Below, piece after piece: positions 21,348 through 32,139 of a stretch of DNA of 64,000 bases; position 1 is the stretch's first letter; each line of letters starts with the position of its first letter. Origin of the DNA: Cycas panzhihuaensis (Eukaryota; Cycadophyta); the NCBI GenBank assembly GCA_023213395.1, contig CM041465.1, positions 52,583,741 through 52,647,740 of the forward strand, read 5' to 3'. The position numbers and the translations under genes are program-made. The notes beneath the pieces were generated by a model. The model saw only the letters and a list, made by a program, of their open reading frames with translations. It was not told where the DNA came from and searched no databases.

Positions 21348-23924
21348 TGGATGCACGTCTATGGGATAGCTACCTAACTAATAGGTGTGGTGAGAGTGGG
21401 TGATGATATGATCGAAGGAGAGACCTATAAGAAAAGCAATTACCACACAGAGCACCCCGTGCGCTGGAGCACGAGTTTGGGACCTGCAATGGAATGTGGC
21501 TACTAAAGAGTGATCCTTCACCACTTCAAACAAAGGGTGAAGAGGCGTAGGGTTAGCCTGGGTTGACCTAGGAACAGGATCCTCCCACCCTTGGATGGCC
21601 GGAAGGGGAACGAGAAGATCTGAGAAAATGGATCAAGGGTGCGCCTAAACAAGCTAACTGGGTACACAAGCAACACGGGAGGTAAGAAGCTTGTGCGGCT
21701 AAGGAGAGGAGGAAAGGTAAAAAGGTGGTTCCTATAACCTTTCCTATGGGTGATAAAGATGCATGTAATAAAATAAATAAGGCATAATAAAAAACAAAGT
21801 CAAGTTTCCTTTTTTCTTTCCAATGTGTTAATTACTAGAAGGAATCTAAAAGGAAAAAAGGTAGCAGGGTAGAGTAAGGTGTGCACCTGGACCGAGGGCG
21901 TGCGTGACGAGGGCCTTCTCGAGGGGCACCAAACTACTCCACACCTGCGGCGTTGGATGCGAGCCGTCGTGGCGATTGAAAGAGGCTCCCTTACCTTCCC
22001 CGGAAAAATACTAAATATAATGCCAAGGAAAGAAAGGAATTAACTGCTAGTAACTAAAGAAGTATGAAGGTTCAACATATACAAGAGCACTTACCAAGAA
22101 CGAATGAGCGTAGTACCTTTTGCGCTCTCCAAACACCTGCAAGCAACGGCAACCTCCCCCTTTCTGGAGAAAGGGTACTAACATGCAATACGAGATCCTA
22201 GCAATATGTGTCTATATAATACAAATATGAATCTAAACACACATATGTTAGTATCAACCCAACGATGAAAGTACGTAAAAGAGGGTAACCAAAGCAAAGG
22301 TAAATGACCGGTAAGCCTCAGAGTGGCCTACCTCCCATAAATAACACCCTAACCTCCCCCCAAGAGCCACGAGGCAGTGAGGGCAAGGCCAAGAGAGATG
22401 GCTAGAAATGGCAACAAGGAGGCGAAGAGGAACCAAAGAATACCGACGGTGGACCGGGATGCTATGAAGTGCGAACCGGGCTGCCGGGAAGAGAGTTGGA
22501 CAAGGACTAGCGGTTGGGACTTTCGTAAGTTGCCCAAACCTGAACCTAAGCCCTCAAACCAGCACTGCAACATGTGACAACACTGATTTCAGTAGCTAAG
22601 AGAGGGCCAACAAACCCTTGTTTGAGTGCCAAGGACAGCATGAGGCAAGAGGGAGGATTTGGGGGGCTTAGAGCCACTTGAGGAGCGTGGAAGGTGGTAC
22701 GGAATCCACCCAGCTCCTTCCCAAAGCCTATGACAACCCTCAATGCCGTTGCCTTGAGCAACAAATGCAGGTAAGCGGTGCTAGGATAGAGGTAAAATAG
22801 CCCACTAAAAAGAAGGAAAGAAGCCTCACAAAGACAAGTAAGAAGCAAGCAAGATGGAGCATCAATATCACAAGAAAAATAATTCAAATCGAGAAATACC
22901 TAAGTGGGAGAGGCAAGGGGCCTAACTCAGCCAAGAACCAGCAAGGAGGGGCTAAGAAATCAGCCCAGAACTGTGGTATAACAGGTTTGGGACCCTACTA
23001 AGGGAGTTGGAAGGAGAACACCTGCACTTGAAACACCTGAAGGTTGCTCGGGGTAGGAGTCTACTGAAATCTCTCCAAGGGGCCCTCTCCAAGGTGTGTG
23101 AGGGGCTGGGAAGATGTCCTAGCCACACCGAAGGAGAGCTGGGCACTGTAGGAGAGATGCAAGTCCTGTGGTAGCAGTAGGGCGGCAGAGAAGAGCACAG
23201 CATAGCGTTGTTTCCTTGGGGAGCAATCTAAAAAGTGAGCCAAAAGTTCTTAAAAATGAGTAAATCATGCCTTAAGTACCCAACCCAAACCCTAAAGTGA
23301 GTGATTAGGGTGTGGTTGGGAGAGAGTTAAGTCACGAGCCACGTGGCAGTTTCGTAATAAATGCAAAATTACCATGGCGGATTTTAAAAAATAAATTAGA
23401 ACAGTCGTACCGCTGCAAAATCCACGGTATCGCAGATATTCCGGTGGTACCGCGAAAATCACTGCAGTATGAACCCAGAGGCAAAAATAGGCCCAGCCAG
23501 CCCGTCTAGGCTAAGGGCAGATGACAAAAAGGGCCAATAGGGGGCTGAGACACCTACCCGGGGGTAAACAAGCCAACAAACGGGTCCAAAAGAGCAAAAA
23601 TAGGGCTCAAACAGTGTGGCAAGTCAACCAAACGATGACGGGTCATCATACAGGCGGAGGTGGCATAAACCTAGTAGATCTTAGATCAAGGAGAGTAGAT
23701 GCAGGAAGTGGAGTGGCCACCAGGGTGCCACACTCGCTAGGAGTGTGCCCCTGCTATAGTCGTCACAGGCTAGAATAAATGTAGACGACGACAAAGTCAC
23801 CTACAAAGCCATACACATGCAGACATGCAAGCAAACACTCATCAAATAAAAGCGATGATAAAGCGAGAAACATACCTGCACTTACCTAAGTCGGTGATTC
23901 TGTATCCATTCTAAGTCGGAAACA
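21348..23924 (-). repeat. E2 3' LTR (left copy)
   Basis: Starts TGGATGCACGTCTATGGG and ends GTCGGAAACA; repeated at 49054-51632. The U3 motif is TAGTCGTCACAGGCTA at 23757-23772, with the hairpin CACACTC-GCTAG-GAGTGTG just before it. A variable block at 23403-23471 differs strongly from 51111-51175 between well-matched flanks. TTATATAG on the minus strand near 22212-22219 is a possible promoter. Confidence 0.92.
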
Positions 23925-24299
23925 CCGCCTTGGCGAGAGCCTCGCCGAAGCTCGGTGCAATGGCGACGCCGGCAACACAACCGCCAAGAGCACATGTGTA
24001 TATAGATATATCAATCAAGATCATAACAGTAGGCAAGGGTGCCAGCGAGTGTCGTGGCAGAATGCGTGGATACGAAGCGACGGTGGAGACAACATAGGGG
24101 CTGCCTATGAGCCACCTGGGAACTGACTGGGAAAATGAGAAAGGTGAGGGGGCTACCCCCACCACAACAGATGCAGAAGAGCATGCATAATCAAGTAAAG
24201 AGTAAGCAAAGGGTAGGCACCATAGTTTTACCTCATTAGTAGCCAAGTTTCGGAGGCGTGAACGGATCGCGAGGCAAAGTGTGAGATGACCTGGGGCTT
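23925..24299. other. E2 polypurine tract position and spacer
   Basis: The minus strand next to the LTR reads CGCCAAGGCGG, a degraded purine tract. The spacer holds a short TA-rich run near 23997-24012. No gene is seen. Confidence 0.5.
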
Positions 24300-24760
24300 G
24301 GGCGACAGGGGGTCAGGCAAGCCTCAGGGACGGTCAGCAAGGAGAGAAAGACGACGCTCAAGGATGAGGCGAATGAGACTATCTGCCTCAGCGTTGAGGG
24401 CCTAAGGGATATACTGGATATCGACAGAAGAGAAGTAATCTAGGAGAGATCTGGCAGCAGAAGCAAGAGTCCTCAAGTGAGGGCATCGCACCTGGTAAAC
24501 CTGGGTGAGATGAGACACTACAACTTGAGAGTCGCAAAGCAAAACGATGGATCTGCGATGGAAATGGAGAGCATCGGTAAGGGCTTCAATAACAACTGTA
24601 TATTCAGCTTGTTGTTAGTAGCCTCTGGGAGGAAGATCCCAGAGTAGAGGAGATCATGTCCGTAAGGGTCATGGAGGATCCATACAATAGAAGGTCCAGA
24701 TTACCGCGGCTCATCCAGAAAGATGTAGATGGACATAGGTGACACAAAATCCAGGCAGTC
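24300..24760 (-). pseudogene. E2 second RNase H domain (aRNH-like)
   Basis: Minus-strand translation shows AEYTVVIEALTDALHFHR, then LLCDSQVVVSHLTQVYQV, then LRTLASAARSLL, VDIQYIP and LNAEADSLIRL. The Asp of CDSQ and the Asp of AEAD are present. The Glu motif is partly damaged (NNEAEY reads with a change and a stop). The N-terminal strand near 24700-24750 is frameshifted. Its placement, between the 3' LTR and the antisense gene, is as in the other three elements. Confidence 0.75.
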
Positions 24761-25250
24761 AATAGATGATGAAAGTAACACTCGAAAGGCAAGCAAGAAG
24801 TGGCCATGAAGGGTAGGAGGACCTAGCAATGAGGTTACCCAGGGTGAGAGCAAGCAATCCGATCACCAGCGGAGAGTAGTCGGGAGGAGAAGCCTCCTGG
24901 AGCGCCAAAAGGTCGCTTTAGAAAGCGAAACATACCCCCAGGCGGGGGAGCATTCCCTTTGGGGACCCTAAGAGCGAGAAAGGGATGCGAAAATGAGTCC
25001 AGGGCGACGAAACGAGCCAAATGAGTATACATCAGGCACGCACAGGAGTAGCACGTAAAATGATGTAGAAGGGCCCTGGCAAAAGCGCGATAATAAGGCA
25101 CCATAAATGCCCTTACAAGGGAGGGCAGAAAGGGCCTCAATAGAGCGCAATGAGCGACAGGGCCAGAAGGCAAAGGCAAACAAGGGTACGAGACGGTCCC
25201 AACGGCTGTCGCGGGGCCAAAAACAGAGGAAGTGCCCGTTGGGGCCCCCG
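24761..25250. other. E2 upstream region of the antisense gene
   Basis: Homologous to 3504-4018. A 114-residue minus-strand frame at 24835-25179 is not maintained in the other elements. The upstream motif TCCCAACGGCTGTCGCG at 25196-25212 closely resembles the plant MSA (MYB3R) consensus YCYAACGGYYA. Confidence 0.45.
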
Positions 25251-25260
25251 CCTATATAAG
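25251..25260 (+). promoter_or_regulatory. TATA box of the E2 antisense gene
   Basis: CCTATATAAG, preceded by GGGGCCCCCG. AACGG at 25201-25205 is 52 bp before the TATA, the same spacing as in E1 and as the equivalent motif in E4. Confidence 0.7.
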
Positions 25261-25284
25261 GAAATCAACGGGAAAATGGATTCA

Positions 25285-27650
25285 TTTTCACCGGCTCTCG
25301 TACGAAACTAGAGCCATTCCCTTACGCAGCGGAGCGCCGCCCAACTTTGGAGGCACACAGAGAGAGACTGCATCGGATCAGAGAGCGAGGAGCCTCAGAC
25401 GACCGATAGACGACATGGCGTGAAGCAAGACCGATCCAATGAGTGGATATCACCGAACCCAACCCATTTCAAGTTCAAAGTTCATTGGCTTGTTATGCTT
25501 TTGTATGATTTTAGTGCCCTTATGGGCAATCGAGGCCTCGCAGTCCGAATCGACCCGAAAGAGGCGGGGACCTAGGCATCGGGGAGCTCGTCCTGGCCCC
25601 ACGGGGCCACGAAGAATTTTGTGTTTTTCGGTGGAAATCCCCTTTAGGGATCACCATTCGCACTGCGGTAATGATCATGCGTCATGATCATTACCGCGGA
25701 CTCATCGCCATGGACTGCGCGAACTTAGCGGTACCACTAAGTTTGGCGTGGTACGGCGCGTAAAAGGTAAGATGATACAGGGGCCAAAAAGAGCCCCGAA
25801 TATCAGGCAGAGAGAATTTTGTGACTAACGTGAAGCTAACTCAAGTTGTTTTTGGTGTGGACAGGCTGTCATCGTGGTGGATAACCACAAGAACATAGGT
25901 ATGGCCATGTTGAGTTACATGGAGATGGCATCACAGGAGGACAGGGAGGTCCTGCAGAGGTGTGGCCTATACAAGGCCCTCAAGACACCTCAATATGCAT
26001 CAGACCAGAGGTTGTTGGTTGACATAGTATCCCATTGGGATAGGAGGAGATATGTGTTCCACCTACCGCAGGTAGGTGATGTGACGGTCACGCCGAGAGA
26101 TATCCCATGACATCGGGAGTTCCGGCGACAGGGAGGCCGGTGAGACTGAGGACGCTGCCTAGCACTAAGGCATCACACAGGGAGGTAGCCATGTTCTTCA
26201 CAGGAGCTGACATATGGGAGCCCTCCGCATCAGATCGATGTCAGGGATTCCTCGAGTGAGGAAACTGGTTATACTGTGCATTCTGTTTTAGATTTCTTGG
26301 AAGCAGAACTATAGGGAGGTACCAGGTGGATGGTTAGATGCGCCGCCACCAAGCCGGGCGAGAGGATGGATCGGGCGACTCGATAAGGCGAACCTCGTCG
26401 CCCAGCTAGACACTATCAGGATGACCGGTAGAGGTGGGTTGTCATACAGCACACTGCTGCAGTGTTGGTTCTTCGATCATTTTGTGGCGGTGGCACCAAC
26501 GGGGGGACCACACCCCATCACAGAGCTGGCCCCGATGGTCCACAGGTGGCAGACTCAGCTAAGAGGGACAGAGGACAGGGCCCATGTCTGACAATCAGTA
26601 GAGGCTACATCACTAGACCTCCTCACCCTACCAGACTATATAACAGAGCCTTATAGGACGGTGAGGTGGGATAATGACTACGAGGCAAAGTGAGCAGAGT
26701 ACCGCAGCGGCGACCGCAGGATGACGGAGATGATGGAGATGATGGGGCCGGCCACGACTCAGGGGAGGCAGTCCCTCAGTGATGAGGAGGTGCAGAGGGT
26801 CCATCCGGGGCTGCCGGAGGAGAGGCAGGCCCATCAGGAGCACAGGACGAGAGCAGGGGACCCGTGACTAGGGCCCGCAGGCTGCAGATCATGATGGGAT
26901 CTAGAGGGACGAGAGCCGGCCCGCCTACGAGGAGGGAGGCCCAGGCAGAGGAGGTGCTAGAGGATGAGGCACCCGTGGCTGGCAGAGAGCCAGGAGGGGA
27001 GGATGCTGTACGACCAGAGGAGCCGGTGGCCATAGCAGATGGGACCTAACCCTTTCCAGAGTCATTTGACATCCAGATAGATGTTTAGTTTGATTTGATC
27101 ATGGTATATGGTGAGATATGAACTGACACATGGCATGTTACATTGGCAGGTACAGTGGAGATCAGGAGACTGATAGAGGCTATGGTGAGGGAGATATTCC
27201 CTCAAGTGTACGTAGAGGGGCAACCGCCCATCCAGGCAGGAGAGGAGCCTAGAGCAGTAGGTGCCCACACAGAGGCATTCGTCCCATTGGTGAGGGTGAG
27301 GGACATATGGGTTGCAGAGTCCCAAGAGCACGTGACATCCCGGGGATGACTGCAGCAGGAGAGGGATGATGCGAGACGCAAGAGGGATGAGCTATGTAGA
27401 TGGGTGGAGGCTCTAGAGGCACAGGGCGGAGCAGGCAGAGATGTCGAGAGCAGGACCCAGCTAGCAGTGATCACAGAGCATCTCAGGGTAACAGAGGAAG
27501 CACTCCGGGGAGAGTGGGATCAGATCGGGCCCGACACGATCCTGGTAGCGCAGATGGTATCGAGGTCGAGCTGGAGCAGGACGATACCACATGGCGCAGA
27601 ACCCCGAGATGACCATGGACGAGGAGAGCGAGGCGGGCCATGGAGGCCTG
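25285..27650 (+). pseudogene. E2 antisense gene: PMD-like protein, spliced
   Basis: Exon 1 has ATG at 25415-25417, but codon 3 is TGA; it ends at 25438 and the donor reads ATGAG in place of GTGAG. Intron 1 ends at 25864 (GGACAG). Exon 2 (25865-27041) opens AVIVVDNHKNIGMAMLSYME and continues to YVFHLPQVGDVTVTPRDIP before a frameshift. Later parts show the acidic and GPS-repeat region. Intron 2 is 27042-27149 with donor GG instead of GT and acceptor TTGGCAG; exon 3 continues in phase with VEIRRLIEAMVREIFPQVY. Resemblance to PMD proteins is judged from the FHLP-x2-GD-x-T-T/I-TP motif. Two splice-site losses and the stop suggest this copy is dead. Confidence 0.6.
25665..25697. repeat. Perfect 15-bp inverted repeat with a 3-nt loop
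   Basis: GCGGTAATGATCATG, then CGT, then CATGATCATTACCGC. It lies in intron 1 of the E2 antisense gene, about 30 bp before the GGTACC palindrome. E1 has a different hairpin at this place (CCAAGATC...GATCTTGG), so pairing potential but not sequence is shared. Confidence 0.9.
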
Positions 27651-28378
27651 TGAGGAGCCTCAGAGGCATATGGTCCATGTGAGAGGGATCACAGAGACCA
27701 GGAGATGGTACCCTAGGAGCAGGGCAGCAGTAGAGTAGGATATGTACATATGGTTTTGATAGGGGAAAGCACGGGCCTCCAGGGGGTCATATATAGGACC
27801 ATATGATTGTACCCCCCCTGCAAGAACACTGGCTTCCTAGATGTATGCTGTGACATGATTTTTGGATGTATATATATATATGGGGTGATTGGAACCCTAT
27901 TTGGATATGAGATGCTGTGTATGATGTATCATGTGTGGATGACATGTATGATAATTTTGTATGGTTGTAAATGTTATGCTGTAGATATTTTATGTTATGA
28001 ATATTTTATTGTATGATGCACACATTTCCTTCCATGTATGGCTATATGTCTAACAGGAGCACACACACACGTCGTGAATGAAGATGACAGAGAGGTGTGA
28101 GGTTAGAGGATAGAGTGACATATACGTCTACAGAAGAGCATAGCAGAATATGCGAAGGAAATGACAGACAGGAAAGAGGAGCGACGATGCCCCCAAGCAT
28201 CTTCCTGATTAGGGAATGCCCAAGCAAGAGGACAAGAGTTCCCGAGAGGGTACGGGAACACGGGTTCCACGGAAGGAACCAAAAAGAAGAAGAAGGATCC
28301 ATCTTAAATTTCCATTCTACCCGTGGTTGGGAAGAATGGGGACAACCTAAGATGGTAGTTTAGGCTCATTTCGGAGCA
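27651..28378. other. E2 convergent spacer between antisense gene and integrase
   Basis: Contains the GGGGGT/ACCCCC stem (27782-27826), a short TA run (about 27868-27880) and a GGTTCC-ACGGAA-GGAACC hairpin (28263-28280). Short frames here are not shared as proteins between copies. Confidence 0.55.
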
Positions 28379-28473
28379 GGGCGAAGAGATCACCGCAAGA
28401 TCACGCATAAAACTTCTTAAGGAATTTCTCATTAACAACTTTCTCAAATTCAAGCCCTTCTAGGGTGGCTATC
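28379..28473 (-). pseudogene. E2 integrase C-terminal end, split off by E3
   Basis: This stretch matches 7308-7372 of E1 (the end of integrase, VNRKFLKKF region). It stops at CTATC (28469-28473), and the same five bases resume the gene at 42290 after E3. Confidence 0.8.
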
Positions 28474-31024
28474 TGAAACGCTCTCTGCGGGGGCGGTGAT
28501 CCTACGTCTAGCAAAGGGATATAAAGACACTACACTAACTAGGCTAGGCAACGAGGATCTCACCGCAGACGTCCGTGGCGCCGTGAGCGCAGTTTGGGAT
28601 CGCAAGGTGCCCGTTGCTTCCGTGTAGCTGCAGTAAAACAAGGCCTTCCTATCCTTTGGATGGCCGGGAAGGAAAGGGAAACCTCGCATGTTGCGGCTTC
28701 TTAAGGTAATGAGAAGGCAACGAGGGGGTAACAAATCTAATGTGCAAACAGATGTGAAGCAAGGTGTGGCTGAAGGGTACAACATAAATGGGCTTTCTAC
28801 ACCTATGCTACGTAAAGCAAGAAAAATAGTGCAAGAAAGTAAATGCAAAGAAACGATTATATTCCTCTTTTTTCTTTATGTTCTTTTATCCTTTCTTATC
28901 TATTCAAGCAAATGCAAAAAGACAAAAATAGCATAAGAGGAAACACGAAAGAAACGAGAGGAATACTTAGATCTGGCATTTGAGTAGAAGTACGGCTAAT
29001 CTTGCTAGGTTCCGCTCCCTCTTTCTCCTTTCTCCACGCATGCAACGCCGGTCGACGGTAGAAAGGGGGTTCACTTACCTCCCCTTGAGCATGCGAAACT
29101 AAATGAAACGAAAGGACGGAAAAAGAAACTCGAAACTAGAGAAGAGAAATACCGTGTGAAAGCTAACCGGCAGCAGGTCTGCCTCATGCACCACTCATAC
29201 CAATGCGATCCTGCAAACAAGCATGAAAAGCACATTCCTCTCAGAAGAGAGGCTACAAAATACACTAGGAGATATATGTATATATATACAAAAGTGAGAT
29301 CAGCTGAAACTGAGCACTAAACTATGCATTAGAATGTAGCAAAGCGAAATGAAAGTGTACAAGAAACTCTCATACTACCAAATACCACAAATACACAGAA
29401 TGGGACTGAGTATAGCCTCGGGATGGATAAATCACCCATGGGAGGTCTCCACGGAATGCAGGAAAGAAACACCAGGTGGTAACAGGGTGGATGTGGATTA
29501 CCTTAAACCGGTCGGGATGCCCTAGCCAAAGTCCCCTAAACTTCCTTGATTCGCTCCTTAAGAAAGTGTGTATGGCAAGGGGAAGAGGACAAGCGACGGA
29601 ACCCTTGGGGAGAAGGACGGCAATGGGGGACGTAACCCCGCCTACCTCCCACGAATCCTCGTGTATGCGCCTTGCACTGCCTGACTAAGGAAAGAGTAAA
29701 AGAGGGTCTAAAGAAAAAGGAAGGGCTCCAAGGAAAACTGGAAAAGTGGCCTTGGTTCAAGGTAGCACTACAAGGTAGCTATGGCTAATGGTGATCACTT
29801 TCATTTAGAAGTAAAAGAGAGAAAACAAGAGAAATAAATGGACTACTTGTTGGTAAAAACAAGAAAATTGTAGATATAGATAAGGGATTACAAGTAAAAA
29901 GGAAAAGGAAGTGTAAGTACGAACAAACAAGAAATTGCAAGTGAAAACTAAGGGGTACCTTGTGTAGAGAGACTAAGTATGATTTCTGCCACTTGGGATA
30001 GCAGCAATGGAGGCCAAACAAGGGCTGGTTATGAGCATTTCCTGCTGAGGTTCAAATGCAAGAGGCTCCCCGCAGTTGGAGCCGGAAGTAAGTCTGGGGC
30101 GCCTTCTGTTGAAGGAGTCCCTTGAATCTCGAAAGCATTGTAAGGGGAATAAAGCTGGCTGTGGACAGTAGTAAGGGGCAGCAATAGCCCTGTAAAATCC
30201 ACTGATGGCAGCCTGGTTCACCCTCCTCAATTGCTGTGCATGAGGTTGTTTTGTTTTCTGTCTTTTTTCCTGTGTGTAGTCCCTTGAAAAATTCTCTTGA
30301 AAAATTAGAAAATGGGCAAAAAAAAGTCCTGAAAATGGGGAGGAAAATTCTCTTTATCCCCTGTTCACAGCAGGTGAATGTTGGTGATGTCAGGGCATCT
30401 CCAATCAAACGAAGCCACGTGGCAGTTTCACGAAAAAATCAGAAATCGTTACGGGTTCTTTTTTAAATTTCAAACAGTCGTACCGCGACAAATTCGCACC
30501 ATCGCAAACTCAATCTACCACTTAGTTTACCGCCAGACGCCTTGAAACTTAAAAAGAGAAAACAGCAAAGAAAATCAAGTTTTGAAGTAAAATCAGGGGC
30601 TAAACATGAATTAGGGCAACTGGGGGAATGCCCAGGCAGTGGGCGAGTACCCAAAACAACCCAAAAAGTCCTAACTAAGGATCAAGTTTGACTTAGAAAG
30701 GATGGCAACGCAAACGACATGTCGCAAAATGAGTAAATAAACTGGCAGAAACGATCCCGGGGAAACTGTAGAGACATCGTAAGTGGCTATACGCCATACG
30801 GGGTGTCGCATTCGCTGAGGAATGCCCCCGCTGTGAGTTGTCATAGGCTGAAGGCGTGCCGTTAGGCACATGCATTATGAGTAAGCAGGCAATCAACACG
30901 TGCAGGCAGGCAGATGTCAAGTAACCTACTCTAAATTACCTTGATTAACATAGGCAAGAAAAGTAAGAAAATATACCTAAACAAACCTACGCCGATCGCC
31001 GAGTCCATTCCCGAGCTGGAAACA
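28474..31024 (-). repeat. E3 3' LTR (left copy)
   Basis: Starts TGAAACGCTCTCTGCGG and ends GCTGGAAACA. It is related to the E1 LTR in parts but clearly a separate subfamily. The U3 motif (GAGTTGTCATAGGCTG) is at about 30836-30851, with GCATTC-GCTGAG-GAATGC before it. The variable block is 30478-30543. Confidence 0.92.
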
Positions 31025-31380
31025 TCGCTTCGGCAAAGAGAGCCTCACCGCTCGGAAGCGTAATGTGATGGCGAATGCTGATAATAAAAAAATACGAGTA
31101 GCACATGCATATATATATAAAACAATAAAGAGTGGCATATGGACCAAGGGCATAGGCAAGCGTCATGGCGGAACGCATGGACAAGGGAGACGGGGACAAG
31201 GACAATGCAGGGGTTGCCTACGTGTCATCCAAACATCGACCTAAAACTGAAATAAGCAAGTAAAACAGGATGCCCCCCATTGCCACGGTGCAACGTGAAG
31301 TAAGAGGGCATCTAGCAAAAAGGGCAAGCAGTCTAACTAACAGCAACCGGAGACTTGGGCACGGGCTGGCCAGGCAAGCC
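31025..31380. other. E3 polypurine position and spacer
   Basis: The minus strand adjoining the LTR is GCCGAAGCGA, a degraded purine tract. A short TA-rich run lies at about 31108-31120. No gene is seen. Confidence 0.5.
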
Positions 31381-32085
31381 TCAAGAGTAGTCATCTAGAA
31401 GAGGGAGGTGACACTCAAGGATGAGGCAGACGAGACCGCCTCCAAGATTGAGGTGCCTAGGGATATGCTGAATATCCACTAACGAGAAACAAGCTAGAAG
31501 AGATCTGGCGGCAGACGCGAGGGTTCTCAGGTGAGGGCATCGCACCTGGTAGACCTGGGTGAGATGGGACACCACGACCTGAGAATCGCAAAACAACACG
31601 ATGGACCCGCGATGGAAGCGGAGAGCATCAGTAAGGGCTTCAATAACGGCCATGTACTCGCATATTGGTAGCCTCGGAAGAAAGACTCGAACGCAAGAAA
31701 TCGTGTCCCAGGGGTCGCGAAGAATCCACACGGCCAAGGTCCGGGGTTGCCGCGACTTCACCACTCCAGAAAACGAGAAGAGACATGACTGGATACTAAG
31801 CTCTGGTAGTAAACAGATAGCAATGAAAGTGAAGTAAAGACTCAAATAGTAGGAAAAAGTATGACCAAGAAGGGTAGGAGGACCTAGCAATGAGGGTACC
31901 CGAGAATGGGAGTAAGCAATCGCCAATGCAAGAGTAGTAACAGAAAAAGATGCCCAGGTGCCAAAGGTTGCTTTGGAAGAGAGGCATGCCCATGGAGCAC
32001 AATGGGCTACAATACGTAAGGCAAAGGCTATGAGGGCAATGAGATGGTCCCAACGACTGTCGCGAGCTGTAAACTCAGGCCCCAA
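31381..32085 (-). pseudogene. E3 second RNase H domain within a 234-residue open frame
   Basis: This is the longest uninterrupted copy of the domain, though the frame opens with a TTG codon and no ATG. Its C-terminal half shows YMAVIEALTDALRFHRG, VLFCDSQVVVSHLTQVYQ, CPHLRTLASAARSLLA and VDIQHIPRHLN. The NNEAEY Glu motif is altered (reads PICEYM), and the terminal AEAD motif reads LGGG, so metal-binding residues are missing. The N-terminal half (about 110 residues) is hydrophobic in places and resembles nothing I know. The open frame begins about 20 bp from the TATA box of the antisense gene, on the opposite strand. Confidence 0.7.
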
Positions 32086-32105
32086 TATAAGGGCTGTGGC
32101 CCCCG

Positions 32106-32116
32106 CCTATATAAAA
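32106..32116 (+). promoter_or_regulatory. TATA box of the E3 antisense gene
   Basis: CCTATATAAAA after GGCCCCCG. The upstream motif reads CCCAACGACTG (AACGA at 32052-32056, 56 bp before), one base from AACGG. Confidence 0.65.
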
Positions 32117-32139
32117 TGATGAAAAATAGAATTCACCAG

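Noticed and set aside
21343-21352. E2 as a product of recombination between elements because its flanking 5 bp do not match
   Set aside because: The flanks rejoin the E4 LTR in order across 21347/51638; mutation of the duplication is simpler.
25285-27650. Antisense gene as a host gene into which an element inserted
   Set aside because: The same gene occurs at the same relative place in four elements with four different surroundings, so it belongs to the element family.
31800-32085. Possible envelope-like protein before the second RNase H, because of hydrophobic stretches
   Set aside because: The hydrophobic part is not kept in frame in E1, E2 or E4, and there is no signal peptide or clear start.
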